Assembly: GCA_963693285.1 (NCBI GenBank)
Contig: OY848917.1
Span: 31,197,245 to 31,261,244, forward strand
Length of the DNA: 64,000 nucleotides
Reading direction: 5' to 3'
DNA from: Xestospongia muta
Taxonomy: Eukaryota > Porifera > Demospongiae > Haplosclerida > Petrosiidae
Part shown: positions 21,206 through 32,670 of the stretch, one piece after another
Layout: every line of letters starts with the position of its first letter
How positions within the stretch are numbered: the first letter of the stretch is position 1
The notes under the pieces: generated by a model
What the model saw: only the letters and a program-made list of their open reading frames with translations
Told to the model about the DNA's origin: nothing
The model's database searches: none
Made by a program: the position numbers and the translations under genes

Positions 21206-21465
21206 AACACATTTCGGGTCCTGTGTCATATCAGGTACAAACTTCATCTGGCTCCACTCAATGCCATCATGTTGATCAACTTAAATATCGTCACTCCCTT
21301 GGCAGTAACAGTCAAGAGCCAAATGATTCTGATGATTTTAATGATTGGCCTTTTTCGTGCACTACATCAACTACTGAAGCAACTACAAATCTAGAACAAT
21401 GTCATGGTCAGTTGGAGATTGCATCATCAACCACCACCTCTCTTTGGCGTTCTAGGATCAACTGA
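21206..21465 (+). pseudogene. Ty3/gypsy post-integrase tail (second family)
   Basis: The plus-strand frame HISGPVSYQVQTSSGSTQCH, then HVDQLKYRHSLGSN, is the typical gypsy pol C-terminus (GPvSY.v....g...rrHvDqLr). It completes the family seen at 19081-20190, with the inverted segment wedged between. It ends at the boundary to the duplicated gypsy tail at about 21470. Confidence 0.75.
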
Positions 21466-21469
21466 AACT

Positions 21470-21690
21470 ATCTATACCATACTATGAACAAATCAACTTA
21501 AAAGAGAAGGAATTAAGAGAGAAGCAAAAACAGAATTACAACAATCATCATAAAGTGAAGGAGAAAGAACCTCTGAAGTCTGGAGAAAATGTATAGATAG
21601 CAGATTATAACACTAATGGGACAGTCATTCCTAGTTTCCCAATTAAATTTTTACCTCCCGAACTATTTCTACTCCAGCAATAATAACTTG
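21470..21690 (+). pseudogene. gypsy integrase C-terminal segment, duplicated copy A
   Basis: It reads IPYYEQINLKEKELREKQKQ and, after a stop, DYNTNGTVIPSFPIKF, as in copy B at 32440-32670. This is the lysine-rich region behind the gypsy integrase core. The copy B equivalent keeps ENVWIPD where copy A has a stop (ENV*I). The frame is then broken by the piggyBac-containing block. Confidence 0.75.
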
Positions 21691-22059
21691 ATCATGGTTC
21701 ATGATAAAATATCAATTTTTTCCTCACATTACACAGTGTTACATCATCATGTTGTAAATATTACATCATTATACCATATATCCTTAATAAGAAAAAAATT
21801 GTTTTATCTTCTGTTTAATTAGGTGAATACATAATCACTTTTTATTTGAAGCAAACATATACTAGAGTAGAGGTTTTAGTGCATCAAAGTCTTGTTACTG
21901 AATGAAATAACAGTTAGAAATGAATGAAATATAGTTTCACACACTTCAGTAATGTATTCACGAGAAATGAAGGTGAATATAATTGACTGAAACTTGCTGA
22001 ATTCATCAGTTCTTTCTTTTTCTCTTTTCATGTCCTTTTTGCATTGTGCTTCCTTTAGG

Positions 22060-24215
22060 TCATCCTGTAGGTCTCCCAGTAGGCTTAGGAATAGATTTAC
22101 TGGTAAGCCACCTCCTCCTGTCTTCTATGAAACTTTCATGATGAAATTTATGAAAACAGTTTCGAGTAAAAAAGCATAATGGAGCTTCACACTTGCTATA
22201 CTGACATGTTGATCGCTTCTCTACACCACAAGTGACTTTACAATACACACAGTCCTTGCCTTTATACAATCTCACTGGTGTATGTTCAACAGCAGGATCA
22301 CATCTTCTCCCAGCAACTAATTGATGAAGCGACACTTCAATATGACAAAGTTGTCTCAGAAAGGTTTTACGAAAATTGAAATGATTTAGTTTAACTCTAG
22401 GATGTACCTCTTAGAGATAAAGTACGAGTTCACAATAGCAATCTCAACAAAGTGTAAGAACGTCTTCCAGATACACCATTAGTATCTTTCACACTACATA
22501 CACCAACATTCCAACCTATACATACACACCATCACATTGACTCATAGACTTATGTGCCAGTTTCTTCTTCAGGTTTGAGATTTCAGTAGGAACTTCAACA
22601 CGATTACAGTCAAGGGTACCTGTGACATGAACACCAAGCCCATTTAAGTCATAGATCAAGTTATAGTACACAGCTGGTATTAAATTTATCTATGTAAACA
22701 GAATACCCTTGTGATAAATTTCTTTCAGCAATCTCGTAACAACATCATATCCTAGACCATTTCACCTCTTGACCTCTCCATTCTTTCCTCTCTATACAGA
22801 AAAGGATGATGTATACCCATTGTGTGCATCACATAAGTATGACAACTTGAAATCTCACTTGACAGGTTTGTCATAAATATATTGACAAAATGAAAACCAT
22901 GCCTTGGACTACACCATTTGCTCATCTATGCAGATCTCACAATGTGGTTGGTAAAGCTCTTTAAAGCGCTTTTGAAGATGGTTGTTCAGTGGTCATACTT
23001 TACAAAGTTAGTCCCCTTCTTCCTTCAACTTCTTCTCCGTGTCTTCATTTACTACATGCAAAAATGATAGATAGCCTTCAAGTTCAAATCTGTTTCGACT
23101 GAAGACTTTAGAAATTAGAGGATTATAACACAAACTTGTAGACATCCACACGAGTCTGTAGCAAGGTACACTACGATATTCCAAATGAACAAATATTCCC
23201 ACAAGCAAATAGAAATCATCTGGGACCATCTGTTTAAACTATCAATACATTGTTGGATGGTTATTTTTCTGGAGCTCAGCATACTCATTGGTAGCATCAC
23301 TAATTTTCTGAACTATGTCCTTATCAAAATAAAGTTTGAAAAGATCTGCTGGCAATAGTTCACTAAAACCCAATGGCAAAAGTGCTCCGACAGCTCTCAA
23401 AGGATTGAAGTCATAAGTTTTTGGAATATTACGATCAATCTCAGACAAGTCAAGTACTTGAAATGTCTTTGTTTTTTTTGTCAATGGTTGGGCCTTTGGA
23501 TTTAAGGATGTACCCCTGCCACAACCTTGACCCCTTCCATAACTCCTGCCACGACCACGACTCCTTCATCAACTCCTGTCACTTCCACATCATTGATAAG
23601 CTGTCAGAGTGTCTACACAGCTATGATTATCTTCACTGTTTTCTTCCTGTTCACTACACTTACTGCCTTCATCACATGATGTATCATTGCCATCATCCTC
23701 AGGTGTCAACTCTGCATGTGATTATTCTGCCTCAGTGTCAGTTAGGTCAAAGCCTGAATCTAAATCCTTGCTTGAAGAATTATTAGTTAGAAACTGACTT
23801 TCATCATTCGAGGTATCAAACAAGAGTTCATGAACATCAGATGTAGTATAAACAGTTTTACTATGGTCTGTACTGGGGGCCTTTGTGACTTATCTACAAA
23901 GTTCAAACATTACATGTGAGCTTATCATAATTATATGATATAAATATCTTAGATTTATGAGGAACTTCTTCATCAGACACTTCTTGCTCATCAGGACTTT
24001 CATCTGAGTCAAGTAAATCCAGGCATTCAGAACTGTAAGATCGTACACTCACACTATCGTCTTCCTGAAGCAAACTCAACACGTGGCTTACATCTATGCA
24101 TCCAAAGATTTGCTTAAAATTTACTTTTCTAATTATACAAATGAAATATATTTCTGGCCAATAATTAGAGTTTTTTCTACAAGAGCCAAAATGTTCCAGC
24201 TCCTCTTAGTCTAGC
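22060..24215 (-). pseudogene. piggyBac-like transposase, copy A
   Basis: Reading leftward, an acidic N-terminus at 24215-23600 (SLLQEDDSVSVRSYSSECLD) has lost its start codon: ATA replaces the ATG of copy B. The piggyBac N-terminal domain lies at 23484-23008 (LPADLFKLYFDKDIVQKISD, NEYAELQ, ISKVFSRNRFELEGYLSFLH). The DDE region at about 22990-22400 has shifts and contains DAHNGYTSSFSVYRG, GYSVYIDKFN and LGVHVTGTLDCNRVEVPTEI. The C-terminal Cys-rich zinc domain is at 22335-22060 (CVYCKVTCG, CQYSKCEAPLCF). PiggyBac enzymes cut precisely at TTAA sites. Shifts in the core make it inactive. It lies within the gypsy tail, which resumes at about 24300. Confidence 0.88.
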
Positions 24216-24299
24216 AAATGTAAGTTTTGAGAAAAAAATTGATATCAAGAGTTTACACAATTTTGCATGGAGTGGGAAACCAAGAGTTAAAGAAATGCC

Positions 24300-24512
24300 A
24301 TATTAATCATTGGTTTAGTGATAAGGAGAAATCAATGAGACATTGTTAGTAACCCTCAAGAGAATTCTCCTATTATTGATGAAGTACCTTTAGAAGATCC
24401 AACTGGTGATTAGACTATTCAAACTCAAACTAATAATGTTCCTATTGCAATTAATTGTAATGTCAAAGACAACATCACTAGAAGTGGAAGAATATCTCAA
24501 CCACCAGTATGA
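24300..24512 (+). pseudogene. gypsy pol C-terminal end, duplicated copy A
   Basis: Matches 37690-37897 closely: ENSPIIDEVPLEDPTGD, a stop, then DNITRSGRISQPPV and a stop. TRSGR..PP is the usual last motif of gypsy pol. The stop inside separates this copy from copy B, where the frame is open. Confidence 0.75.
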
Positions 24513-24728
24513 TATAATCTGTATTGGACTTAAGAACCTAATATGTATTGACCTCCCAGAATAAGAGATGTAGTGGTATGACTACTTATCATTCATACAT
24601 AATTCATTGTCTTGTCCTTGTATGTAACTTATATATCTGAGTTGTTTACTATATCATGTTTCTACTATTATTACTAAGAGATCTTTGTCAATCAACTAAA
24701 CATATAGTAACAAACAATACAATAATAC

Positions 24729-24827
24729 CTTATCAATAGCATCAACAGTAGCTCCAGACTGGATTAAAAGATCAGCTGTTTCAGTATGTCCACGCATAGC
24801 AGCATAGATCAAAGGTGTAGCATTGAA
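24729..24827 (-). CDS. ankyrin gene exon, copy A repeat
   Basis: Exactly 99 nt between an acceptor (attatttag|TTC) and a donor (AAG|gtatt), phase 0 on both sides, encoding a single 33-residue ankyrin repeat: FNATPLIYAAMRGHTETADL then LIQSGATVDAIDK. The TPL, GH and GA signature residues are intact. It is the duplicate of the exon at 38120-38218, to which it is joined in the predicted transcript, and it precedes the 7748-7931 exon. Nine nucleotides differ from its duplicate and all change amino acids. Adjoining intron is nearly identical between the copies. Confidence 0.88.
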
Positions 24828-24941
24828 CTAAATAATCATAATAATATAAGACATAAGATATAAATATAGTAGTACATAACAACATGTGACATACAGTAAA
24901 AGACATCATTACTCACTACAGTAGCTACAACAATTAATATA

Positions 24942-25060
24942 ATACAGTATATGTGGTATATTTTGTGGGTATAAATTTTCACGATTTTACCCAAAATTCA
25001 TATTCAAATTGCGAAATTCACAAAATTAAATCCCTATGAAATATACCACGTATACAGTAT
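24942..25060. mobile_element. foldback MITE, short form
   Basis: The left end atacagtatatgtggtatat pairs with the right end, which on the minus strand reads atactgtatacgtggtatat. The inverted similarity extends about 50 bases toward the centre. A longer form of the same element sits at the matching place in copy B (38333-38822). Flanking TA could be the target duplication, which would suggest a Tc1/mariner-derived MITE. Confidence 0.7.
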
Positions 25061-25539
25061 TATGTAGTATATGACTTTATACTCAACTATGTACCATATT
25101 AACCTGATACTGGAATATTAAGACAAAGTATCAAAGAAGTACTAAACAATGTATAGGTATTATGTAATGTAAACAGTGACATAGAGGACAAAGCAGCAGA
25201 ATAACTCTATGTACATATAATAGATGAGGATCAATCTATAACTTATATTAATGATAAGTTGTTATTAATAGCAAAATGACATTGTAAACAATATAATTAA
25301 TTGTACCTTTCAGTTAAATCTATATAAATTAAATTATTAAATAATATATTCAAAGATTAAAAACAGATCAAGAGCAAAGAACAATTTGTGACAACTCTTA
25401 GTTTGATCAAATAACATTGTCATAACATATTTAATTTCAGATGTTGTTATCCTTAGGTATAGCTGTACTTGTTATAGTACATGTACATGTACTCTAGTAC
25501 ATAACTACAATGATGAAGTTTTCTTCTCTGACTTCATAT

Positions 25540-26510
25540 CTAATCTCTTCATTAAGCATCTCCATCTGACCTTAAGTTGGCCACAAGCATTTTCAATTAC
25601 TATACAGGCTCCACTACGATAATAATTGTAATGTTGTTGGTCATGAGAAAGTGTACCATGTGGAAAGGGCTTCATAAGCCAAGATAATAGTAGGTAGGGA
25701 GAGTCATCTAAGAGGACAATTAGGAGATCTTTGTCACAAACTTTCTTCTTGTAGATAGACGAGTTTGTGAAACTAGTGCATCATGAATACTACCAGGCCA
25801 GTCTGTGTAGATATCAATAAAATGATACTTTTAATCAGGTACTGTTTGTAAAATCATTGAGTACCAACCTTTACAATTGTAATAGTCAGTATGAAACTCC
25901 ACTGGTGTTACCATCAATTGAACTTCCACAATTTGGAAACCCAAAGTATCTCAAAAACTGTCAATTATCCCTTTAATGCTTCACCACTGAAAACTTTATA
26001 TAATGCTTCATTAGAACTTTCACTATAATACCTGTACATGCTGTTTTATTATGCAACATACTGAGGATCTTGAAACACCAAACAAATGTCCAGAATCCTG
26101 TACTCTGTCTTTGTTGAGAGAAACCAAACTCTAAAGACTAATTGTAGTTCAACTGGAATGGCATGACAAACTTGGATATCTTCCTTCTCCATGTACACCT
26201 TTAATTCAGAACATAAATACTGAAAGGTTACATTCCTAATCCAATAATTCTCATACCAATCATTTTAATTGAAAGTTCTATAGACAATGTAGTCTCAAAA
26301 ATCAGAGCTTCTAGACCTAATCTAATTAAATCTCTCTATGTAATGTTGAGAAGGCAGTGTGGATGCTAATATCAAAACAAGGAAAGCCATTTTTGTCTCC
26401 CTTGTCATGAAAAGAAGACACTCCTTCAGATTAATTGATTAGTACTTCCAGGAGGACGCTTCCAATATAAGGATATTAATTCTTAAAGATTTCATCTTTC
26501 ATTAATTACT
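25540..26510 (-). pseudogene. PIF/Harbinger transposase, copy B
   Basis: Read leftward. The N-terminal region at about 26250-26100 contains NVTFQYLCSELKVYMEKEDI and FRVWFLSTKTEYR. The DDE domain shows NCGSSIDGNTSG near 25920 (first Asp), then PGSIHDALVSQTRLSTRR in a shifted frame near 25770. LLDDSPYLLLSWLMKPFPHG (second Asp) and SGACIVIENACGQLKVRWRC (Glu) follow near 25725-25570. All three catalytic residues can be seen, but frameshifts and stops interrupt the frame. The family inserts at 3-bp TA-rich targets and normally needs a partner Myb-like protein, which is not seen here. Confidence 0.85.
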
Positions 26511-26517
26511 ATTATAT

Positions 26518-26612
26518 TATAATTAACCACTCCTACTTTCACACCTCTAATTTAATAAAGTTGGCCCTGGTTATATCATGTAAGTGTAATCACTGACTTT
26601 GTGAGTGCTAAA
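26518..26612 (+). repeat. about 100-bp repeat, copy B
   Basis: Same unit as 18346-18440 and 13095-13205, located between the Harbinger start and gypsy gag. Confidence 0.7.
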
Positions 26613-26659
26613 TGTCCACAGATACAAGTATCAGAATTAACCTAGGCTAAATATACTAG

Positions 26660-27200
26660 TGTAAACAGCTCATTATGTTGTTTGAAGAAGAGGAGACACT
26701 ATCAAATTATTTGTCATAACCCACCTAGTAAAATAGATTCTATTCAAGAAAGTGAGTTCCTAGGACAGATAAAAGTTGTCAAAGGAGATGAGAAGTCATG
26801 GAATATTATTATCCAGTTGATTGGTCAGTCCTGTCAATTCAACCTTGATAAACAGGAGCAGATGTAACAGGAATTCCAGAAGGTAATTATCGAAGTTAAG
26901 AAAGAATCAAATTGCAACCCTCAGATCTCGAGTACTGAGAGGTGCTAGCTTATTGACATTCTGACTCCATTTACATTGACAACACCTTCAATAATACCAC
27001 TCCATTTGTTCTCTAAAGTCAAAGAAGAAATCATTGAATGAAAAGAACAGGAGTACTCTGTAGAGTTGATGAACCAACACAAATGGTGTTCAGGAATGGT
27101 TGTCATATCAAAACCTATTGATAAGGTATGTATATGTGTTCATCTTACTAAATTGAATGAACAAATAATTAGGGAGAGGCCTATCCTGCAGCTCCAGAGG
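26660..27200 (+). pseudogene. Ty3/gypsy gag-protease-RT start, duplicated copy B
   Basis: An open frame at 26682-26867 carries KIDSIQESEFLGQIKVV and QLIGQSCQFNLD, then a shift at the protease active site (DKQEQM in place of D-T-G). RT begins near 26950 (LIDILTPFTLTTPSIIPL) and continues HKWCSGMVVISKPIDKVCIC, then HLTKLNEQIIRERPILQL at 27125-27195. There the copia element interrupts it. RT resumes at 31262, but the motif block between (FSKLD...GF, about 50 residues) is missing. Confidence 0.82.
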
Positions 27201-27211
27201 AGGGTACTGAC

Positions 27212-30200
27212 ATGTACTCCAAATTAGTAACTCGAAGGGATTGTGCCCTCGCAACGATTGTTCTGTCCATCAACCCATGTTTGCTCTACCTTATCGGTGA
27301 TCCAAAGGACCCTATAGCTGTTTGGGAATTGCTCGTTGGGCAGTTTCAAAAGGCGACTTTGGCGAACAAGCTAGCATTACATCGAAGGCTGCATTCGTTA
27401 TGCTTAAAGGAGAGAGAGAATATTCAAGACCACATTAAGGCTATTACTGAGAGTTTCAACAAATTAGCTGTAATAGGAGACAACATTGAAGATGAGGACA
27501 AAGTCGTTTATCTGATAGGTAGTCTTCCAGAATCGTATGATATGTTGGTCACAGCACTGGAAGCTAATACTGATGTACCAGACATGAAAACTGTCACTGA
27601 ACGTTTGCTACATGTAGAATGAAAAATAAAGGATTGAAATGTCTCAAGTGCAACACTTGAAGGAATAAAAGAAGAAGCCATGGTGGTAAAGCAGAAGAAA
27701 CGAGGACCCAGATGCCATTTATATAAGAAAGTTGGACATATGCAACGAAACTGTCATAAGTGAGAAAGAAAGTTTGAAGGTTGGAATAGGCACATGAGGA
27801 GTAAACCCCGAGTTAACTGTGCAGAGTCTAGAAGTCGAAATCATGATTCTGATTGCGATGAAGTCGGTTTAGTGGTTCAACATGTTTTATTAGCTGGAGT
27901 TGAGATGTCACCTAGAAGGAACTGGATCATGGACTCAGGAGCTACTTGTCATATATGCATGATCGTAACTCTTTTGTTGAACTGCATAATCTGAAGAAGA
28001 CTCTTGATGTCACTCTTGGAGATGGTCATACGTTGAAAGCCATCGGACATGGAACAGTGATCTTGATGATGAAGACTGGTTGCTTAACAAGGAAGTGTAA
28101 GCACCATGATGTATTGTTTGTTCCCAATCTTACCTGCAATTTACTAAGTGTGTCCAAAGCTGTAGAAAAGGGAATCTCAGTTACCTTTAATGAGCGTGGG
28201 TGTGTCATTAAGGAAGCTAAACACAGATTGATCACTGTTGGATACAAAGTTGGAAGTCTCTACCATGTGATGTATGCTAAACCGAAGGATCATGTTTACG
28301 CTGTTACTGAGCCAAAACTGCCAGAAATCAATGAGCAGTTGTCAAGAGAACATCTGTGGCACCGTCAATATGCCTTGGAGTGAAAAACCTTCAAAAAATA
28401 GCAAGTGAAAACATTGTAGAGGAGTATGACTATTGTGCTTTGAAGCAGATCAAGTTCTGTGAACCTTGCCTGAAAGGCAAACACCAAAGAAATCAATTTC
28501 CTCCTTATAGTAAGAGGACAACAGCTGAACCTCTGGAATTGGTCCATAGAGACATCAGCGGAAAACTGGAGTCGAAATCCCTGAGTGGTGCTGAGTACTT
28601 TGTTACATTCATCAATGATAAGACAAGGTATGTCTGGGTATATGTGATTAAATGTAAAAGTGATGTATTGTAAAAGTTTTGTGAGTGGAAGACGAAAGTG
28701 GAGAAATCGCTAGTACACTGTGTAAAGACTCTTTGTACTGATAATGGGGGTGAGTATACCTCAACTGAATTTGAAGAATACCTCAGAAACGAAGGAATAA
28801 AGCATGAGTTTACCATTCCCAAGTATCCTGAGCAAAATGGAATAGCTGAGAGGTTAAACAGGACATTGATTGAGATGCTTCGTCCTATGTTAGCTGATTC
28901 AGGACTAGTTAAGTCTTTTTGGGCTGAAGTGCTTGCAACTGCTGTGTATTTATGGAACCAATGCCCAACAAATCTATTGAAGGGAAGACTCCATACAAAG
29001 CAATCAGTGGTGAGAAACCAAAAGTAGAACATTTGAGAGTTTTTGAATGTACTGCGTATTCACACATTCCAAAAGACAAAAAGACATAAGTTGGATGACA
29101 AAGCACAAAGGTGTATCTTCCTAGGGTATTCTACCAACCGAAAAGGATATCGTCTATACGATCCAAACCATCTAAAAATTGTCCATAGTCGTGATGTGAA
29201 ATTCAACGAATTTGTAAGCGGAGTTGAGAAGGAGACTTCAACTGAAATGACAAGAGATTCACAAGTGATAATTGACTGTTCCAGGGATGATGTTGAAGCA
29301 CTTGAAGATGACAATTCATTAAAAAAAGAAACTGAAAAACAGGAGAGGGACAATAATGAAAGGACTGTGACAGAAGAGAGAACAGAGCCGACAGTCAGAC
29401 GATCTAATCGTGAAACGAGTCGCCCTAATTACTATGGCATATGGGTCAACTCTGTTAATACTATCACTGAACCACTCACTGTGAAAGAGGCACTAAGTTC
29501 TTCTGAGAAGGAGAATTGGAAAGGAGCAATGCAGGCTGAGTTTGAATCTCTTCACTCAAACAAGGTTTGGGATCTAGTGCTCCCATCGAAAGATCAAAAG
29601 GTCATCAACAGCAAGTGGGTTTTGTAAGTTAGGTGAAAATGGACTAGTTGAACGCTACAAGGCAAGACTGGTTGCACAGGGATACTCACAGAGACCAGGA
29701 CTAGATTATGAGGAAACCTTCTCTCCTGTGGTTCTTTTGAATCTGTTCTCTCAGTTATAGCTCTTGCCGTTCATGGAAAGATGAAACTCCATCAAATGGA
29801 TGTAAAGACTACATTCCTAAATGGAGAATTAACTGAAGAAGTGTTCATGAAACAACCCGAAGGTTTTGTGGAAGAGGGTAAGGAAAATTTAGTCTGTCGA
29901 ATGAAACGAAGCATCTATTGGCTAAAGCAGTCACCACGCTGCTGGAACACTGCCCTTGATGATCATCTAAGAAAGATGAAGTTCATACAAACAAAAGGTG
30001 ATCCATGTTTATATGTGTCTACTGATGGAGAACCTGTCATTATTGCAGTTTACGTAGACAATATTTTAGTAGCTGGAAGGACTGATAAGAGAATTGCTGA
30101 AGTGAAGACTGTCGTTGCTAATCAATTTGACATTAAAGATATGGGTAAATTGTACTATTTCTTAGGAGTTAAAGTTGTCCAAGACCTTGAGGCAGGTACT

Positions 30201-31005
30201 ATATGGATGGGACAACCAACATATACAGAGAATCTTGTTTCACATTTTAGTATGCAAAATGTCAAGACCTGTAAGACACCAGTTAACCCTAGTCTGAAAC
30301 TGACTAAAGCAAAGGATGACTCGACATACATTGATGGAGAATTGTATCAGTCTGCAGTTGGAAAGCTAATCTACCCTTCCACAAGATTGAGGCCAGACAT
30401 CCCCTTTGCTGTCAGCAACGTTGCCAAGTTTACAGCGAAACCTACTGAACAGCAGTGGAGAGCAATGAAGCATATCATATGGTATCTAGCTGGTACCACC
30501 AACTTTGGATTACTGTTCACCAGGAATGAATCAACGAAATGTACAGGATACTCGGATGCTGACTGGGCAGGAGATGTTGATGATAGAAAGTCCACATCAG
30601 GCTACCTATACCTATTGTCAGGAGGACCTGTTAGCTGGAGAAGTAAGAGACAATCATGTATAACGTTGTCAACTGCCGAAGCTGAATATATGTACTTAAC
30701 ATCTGCAGCTCAAGAGGTCATTTGCCTGGATTGTCTTCTTGTTGAATTACAGAAGGAGTCAATTACACCAGTTATCATACATGAATACAACCACTCAGAT
30801 ATATGTATGACTAAAAACCCAACATTTCATGGTCAAAGCAAACATGTTGCCATAAAATACCATTTCACAAGAGATGAAGTCAAGAAGGGAAAAATCAATG
30901 TCCGATACTGTAAGACTGAAGACATGATTGCTGATATGCTAACAAAAGGACTGTATGCTGAGCAATTCATGAAACTAAGAAAATGGCCGGAGTAAAGGAA
31001 TTACA
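27212..31005 (+). pseudogene. copia gag-pol polyprotein
   Basis: Gag (UBN2-type) is open at 27212-27622. The zinc knuckle near 27715 reads CHLYKKVGHMQRNC, the second Cys being Tyr. The protease shows WIMDSGATCH at 27925. The pre-integrase zinc region includes EHLWHRQYALE and FCEPCLKGKHQRN. The integrase core shows HRDISG, LCTDNGGEYTS and PEQNGIAERLNRT, so D, D and E are present. RT is open at 29781-30995: KLHQMDVKTTFLNGELTEEV and AVYVDNILVAGR, where YVDD is YVDN. RNase H ends the frame (YSDADWAGDVDDRKSTSGYL, TLSTAEAEYM). Stops or shifts occur at about 27622, 27950, 28383, 28673, 29027 and 29625-29780. It is one of the best-preserved retroelements of the window, yet inactive. Confidence 0.92.
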
Positions 31006-31035
31006 CCAACAATCATGACATAAAGTGAGAAGGAG

Positions 31036-31257
31036 TGTAGAAAAAAAGCACTTAAAGCTCAGATTGTTTACATAATGGAATGTGTTTTGTATGGTATCTG
31101 TGTATATGAATATTCAGTGTATGAGCACATGTATGATTTGCTAGAACATTCTATCACGTGGTGTATCTAGAATATTCTTTTTCATTGTTGTTACGTTTGG
31201 ATCATTGAGTTTTGTTTTCCAAGTCCGTGTTTGTCAATCTTACAAATAAAACTATCA
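31036..31257 (+). repeat. putative copia 3' LTR
   Basis: A polypurine tract (aagtgagaaggag) precedes tgtagaaaaaaag, and the stretch ends aaataaaactatca before gypsy RT resumes. About 222 bp with TG..CA ends. It cannot be verified against a 5' LTR because that is missing. Confidence 0.6.
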
Positions 31258-31261
31258 TAAT

Positions 31262-32670
31262 AGGCTTCCCTTTGGTATTACTTCAGCCCCAGAATATTAC
31301 CAAAAGGATATATCTTATATTCTTGTAAGTCTACATGGAGTGATTTGTATGATAGATGACATTCTCATTTATGGCAGTTCACAAGAGGAGTATGATTAAT
31401 GTTTGTCTATAGTTCTTCAAATCTTAGAAAGAGAAGGGGTAACACTCAATGTAGAGAAATGTCAATTCTTCACAATTAAAGTTACGTTTTTAGGACAACT
31501 TTTACAAGCCACAGGTATTCAACCTGATCATGACAAGATCCAGACTATTCTCAACTTACCAGAACCTCAACGTAAGGAGATTTCTAGGAATGGTAAATCA
31601 GCTCAGTAAGTACAGCTCAGTAAATGTGTCACCTCTATCTCTACATACCTAATCAACCAATTATTGTATCAGCAGATGTATCATCTTATTGGATAGGTGC
31701 TATTATAAGACAAAGACAACCAGATGGTAAAGTCAGGTCTGTCACCTATGTGTCAAGATCACTTACAAATACAGAACAGCAGTGTGAACAGATTGAGAAG
31801 AAATTGAGAATGAAGCTAATGAGATTCAAATACACCATTTCTCATGTATCAGGGAAAGAATTAGTTACTGCATATGCATATTGTCTCAGCAGGAATTAAA
31901 TCAGCAAGATAATGTTCTTTACCAAAAAGCAACTAAATTTGTTAATATTGTGATTGATAGTCTTCCAACCTCAGATGGATACCTCAAAGAGTTAAAAGTC
32001 ACTAAACACTAATCAAGTACTGTTTGAGTCAGTTAAACCATATTATCCTTTTACAATAGAACTAACAGTAAATAATGGACTACTACTTAGAAGAGCAAGA
32101 CTCATCTATCACCTACACTACAATCACAGATAATGAAGAGACTTCATAGTGAAATCAAATGATCACTAAAACCAGATGATGAGCTAAAACTTCAGTATGG
32201 TGACCTAGTACAAGTCATCAAATTGCTGAAATTATCAATCTTTGTTCTGAATGTTCAAAACTAGATATTGATGTCCTGAGCCATTATACCATCTGAACAT
32301 TCACAGTTGCCATGGCAACACATTGCAAGTGATTTATTTGAGTGGAAAAATTCAATGTATATATTAGTTATCAACTATTTCTCACAATATATTGAAATAT
32401 CAAAATCTCATGAACCACGACAGAAGCCAAAAAACCATCTATACCATACTATGAACAAATCAATTTAAAAGAGAAGGAATTAAGAGAGAAGCAAAAACAG
32501 AATTACAACCATCGTTATAGAGTAAAGGAGAAAGAACCTCTGAGGTCTGGAGAAAATGTGTGGATACCAGATTATAACACTAATGGGACAGTCATTCTTA
32601 GTTTCCCAATTAAATTTTTACCTCCCGAACTATCTCTACTCCAGCAATAATAACTTGATCATGGTTCATG
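31262..32670 (+). pseudogene. Ty3/gypsy RT, RNase H and integrase, duplicated copy B
   Basis: RT resumes as RLPFGITSAPEYYQKDISYI, with the catalytic motif CMIDDILIYGS near 31350 and the thumb TFLGQLLQATGIQPDHDKI at 31488. RNase H is at 31624-31899 (IVSADVSSYWIGAIIRQRQP, SVTYVSRSLTNTEQQ), shortened at its end. Integrase core fragments lie at 32280-32430 (LPWQHIASDLFEWKNSMYIL) with the first Asp. The second Asp and Glu are missing because the sequence jumps to the C-terminal segment at 32440 (YYEQINLKEKELREKQ, GENVWIPDYNTNGTVI). From 32440 the sequence is again shared with copy A. Confidence 0.83.

Larger units (their letters stand above)
15159..25518. repeat. large tandem duplication, copy A
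   Basis: The order Harbinger core, Harbinger N-terminus, 100-bp repeat, gypsy gag-protease, gypsy tail, piggyBac, gypsy end, ankyrin exon, foldback MITE and ending (tgtactctagtacataacta) is repeated in the same order at 25898-39485. Copy-specific insertions are hAT (15364-17916) and the second and inverted gypsy (19081-21465). The Harbinger C-terminal half, present in copy B, is missing at the left edge, where a gypsy LTR abuts. Confidence 0.9.
27201..31257 (+). mobile_element. Ty1/copia retrotransposon, 5'-truncated, nested in gypsy
   Basis: A copia-type gag-pol in family order (gag, protease, integrase, RT, RNase H) followed by a putative 3' LTR. The 5' LTR and the first few dozen gag codons are absent. 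The left junction falls inside gypsy RT at about 27200 and the right junction at about 31258-31262. Gypsy RT sequence between the two flanks is also missing, so a deletion covering the copia 5' end and the adjoining gypsy is likely. Confidence 0.88.

Noticed and set aside
23421..23786. His/Cys-rich plus-strand frame, repeated at 36847-37176
   Set aside because: Antisense of the piggyBac acidic N-terminus; conserved only because the block is duplicated.
28505..29032. 175-codon minus-strand frame
   Set aside because: It is the antisense of the copia integrase, whose plus-strand motifs are clear.
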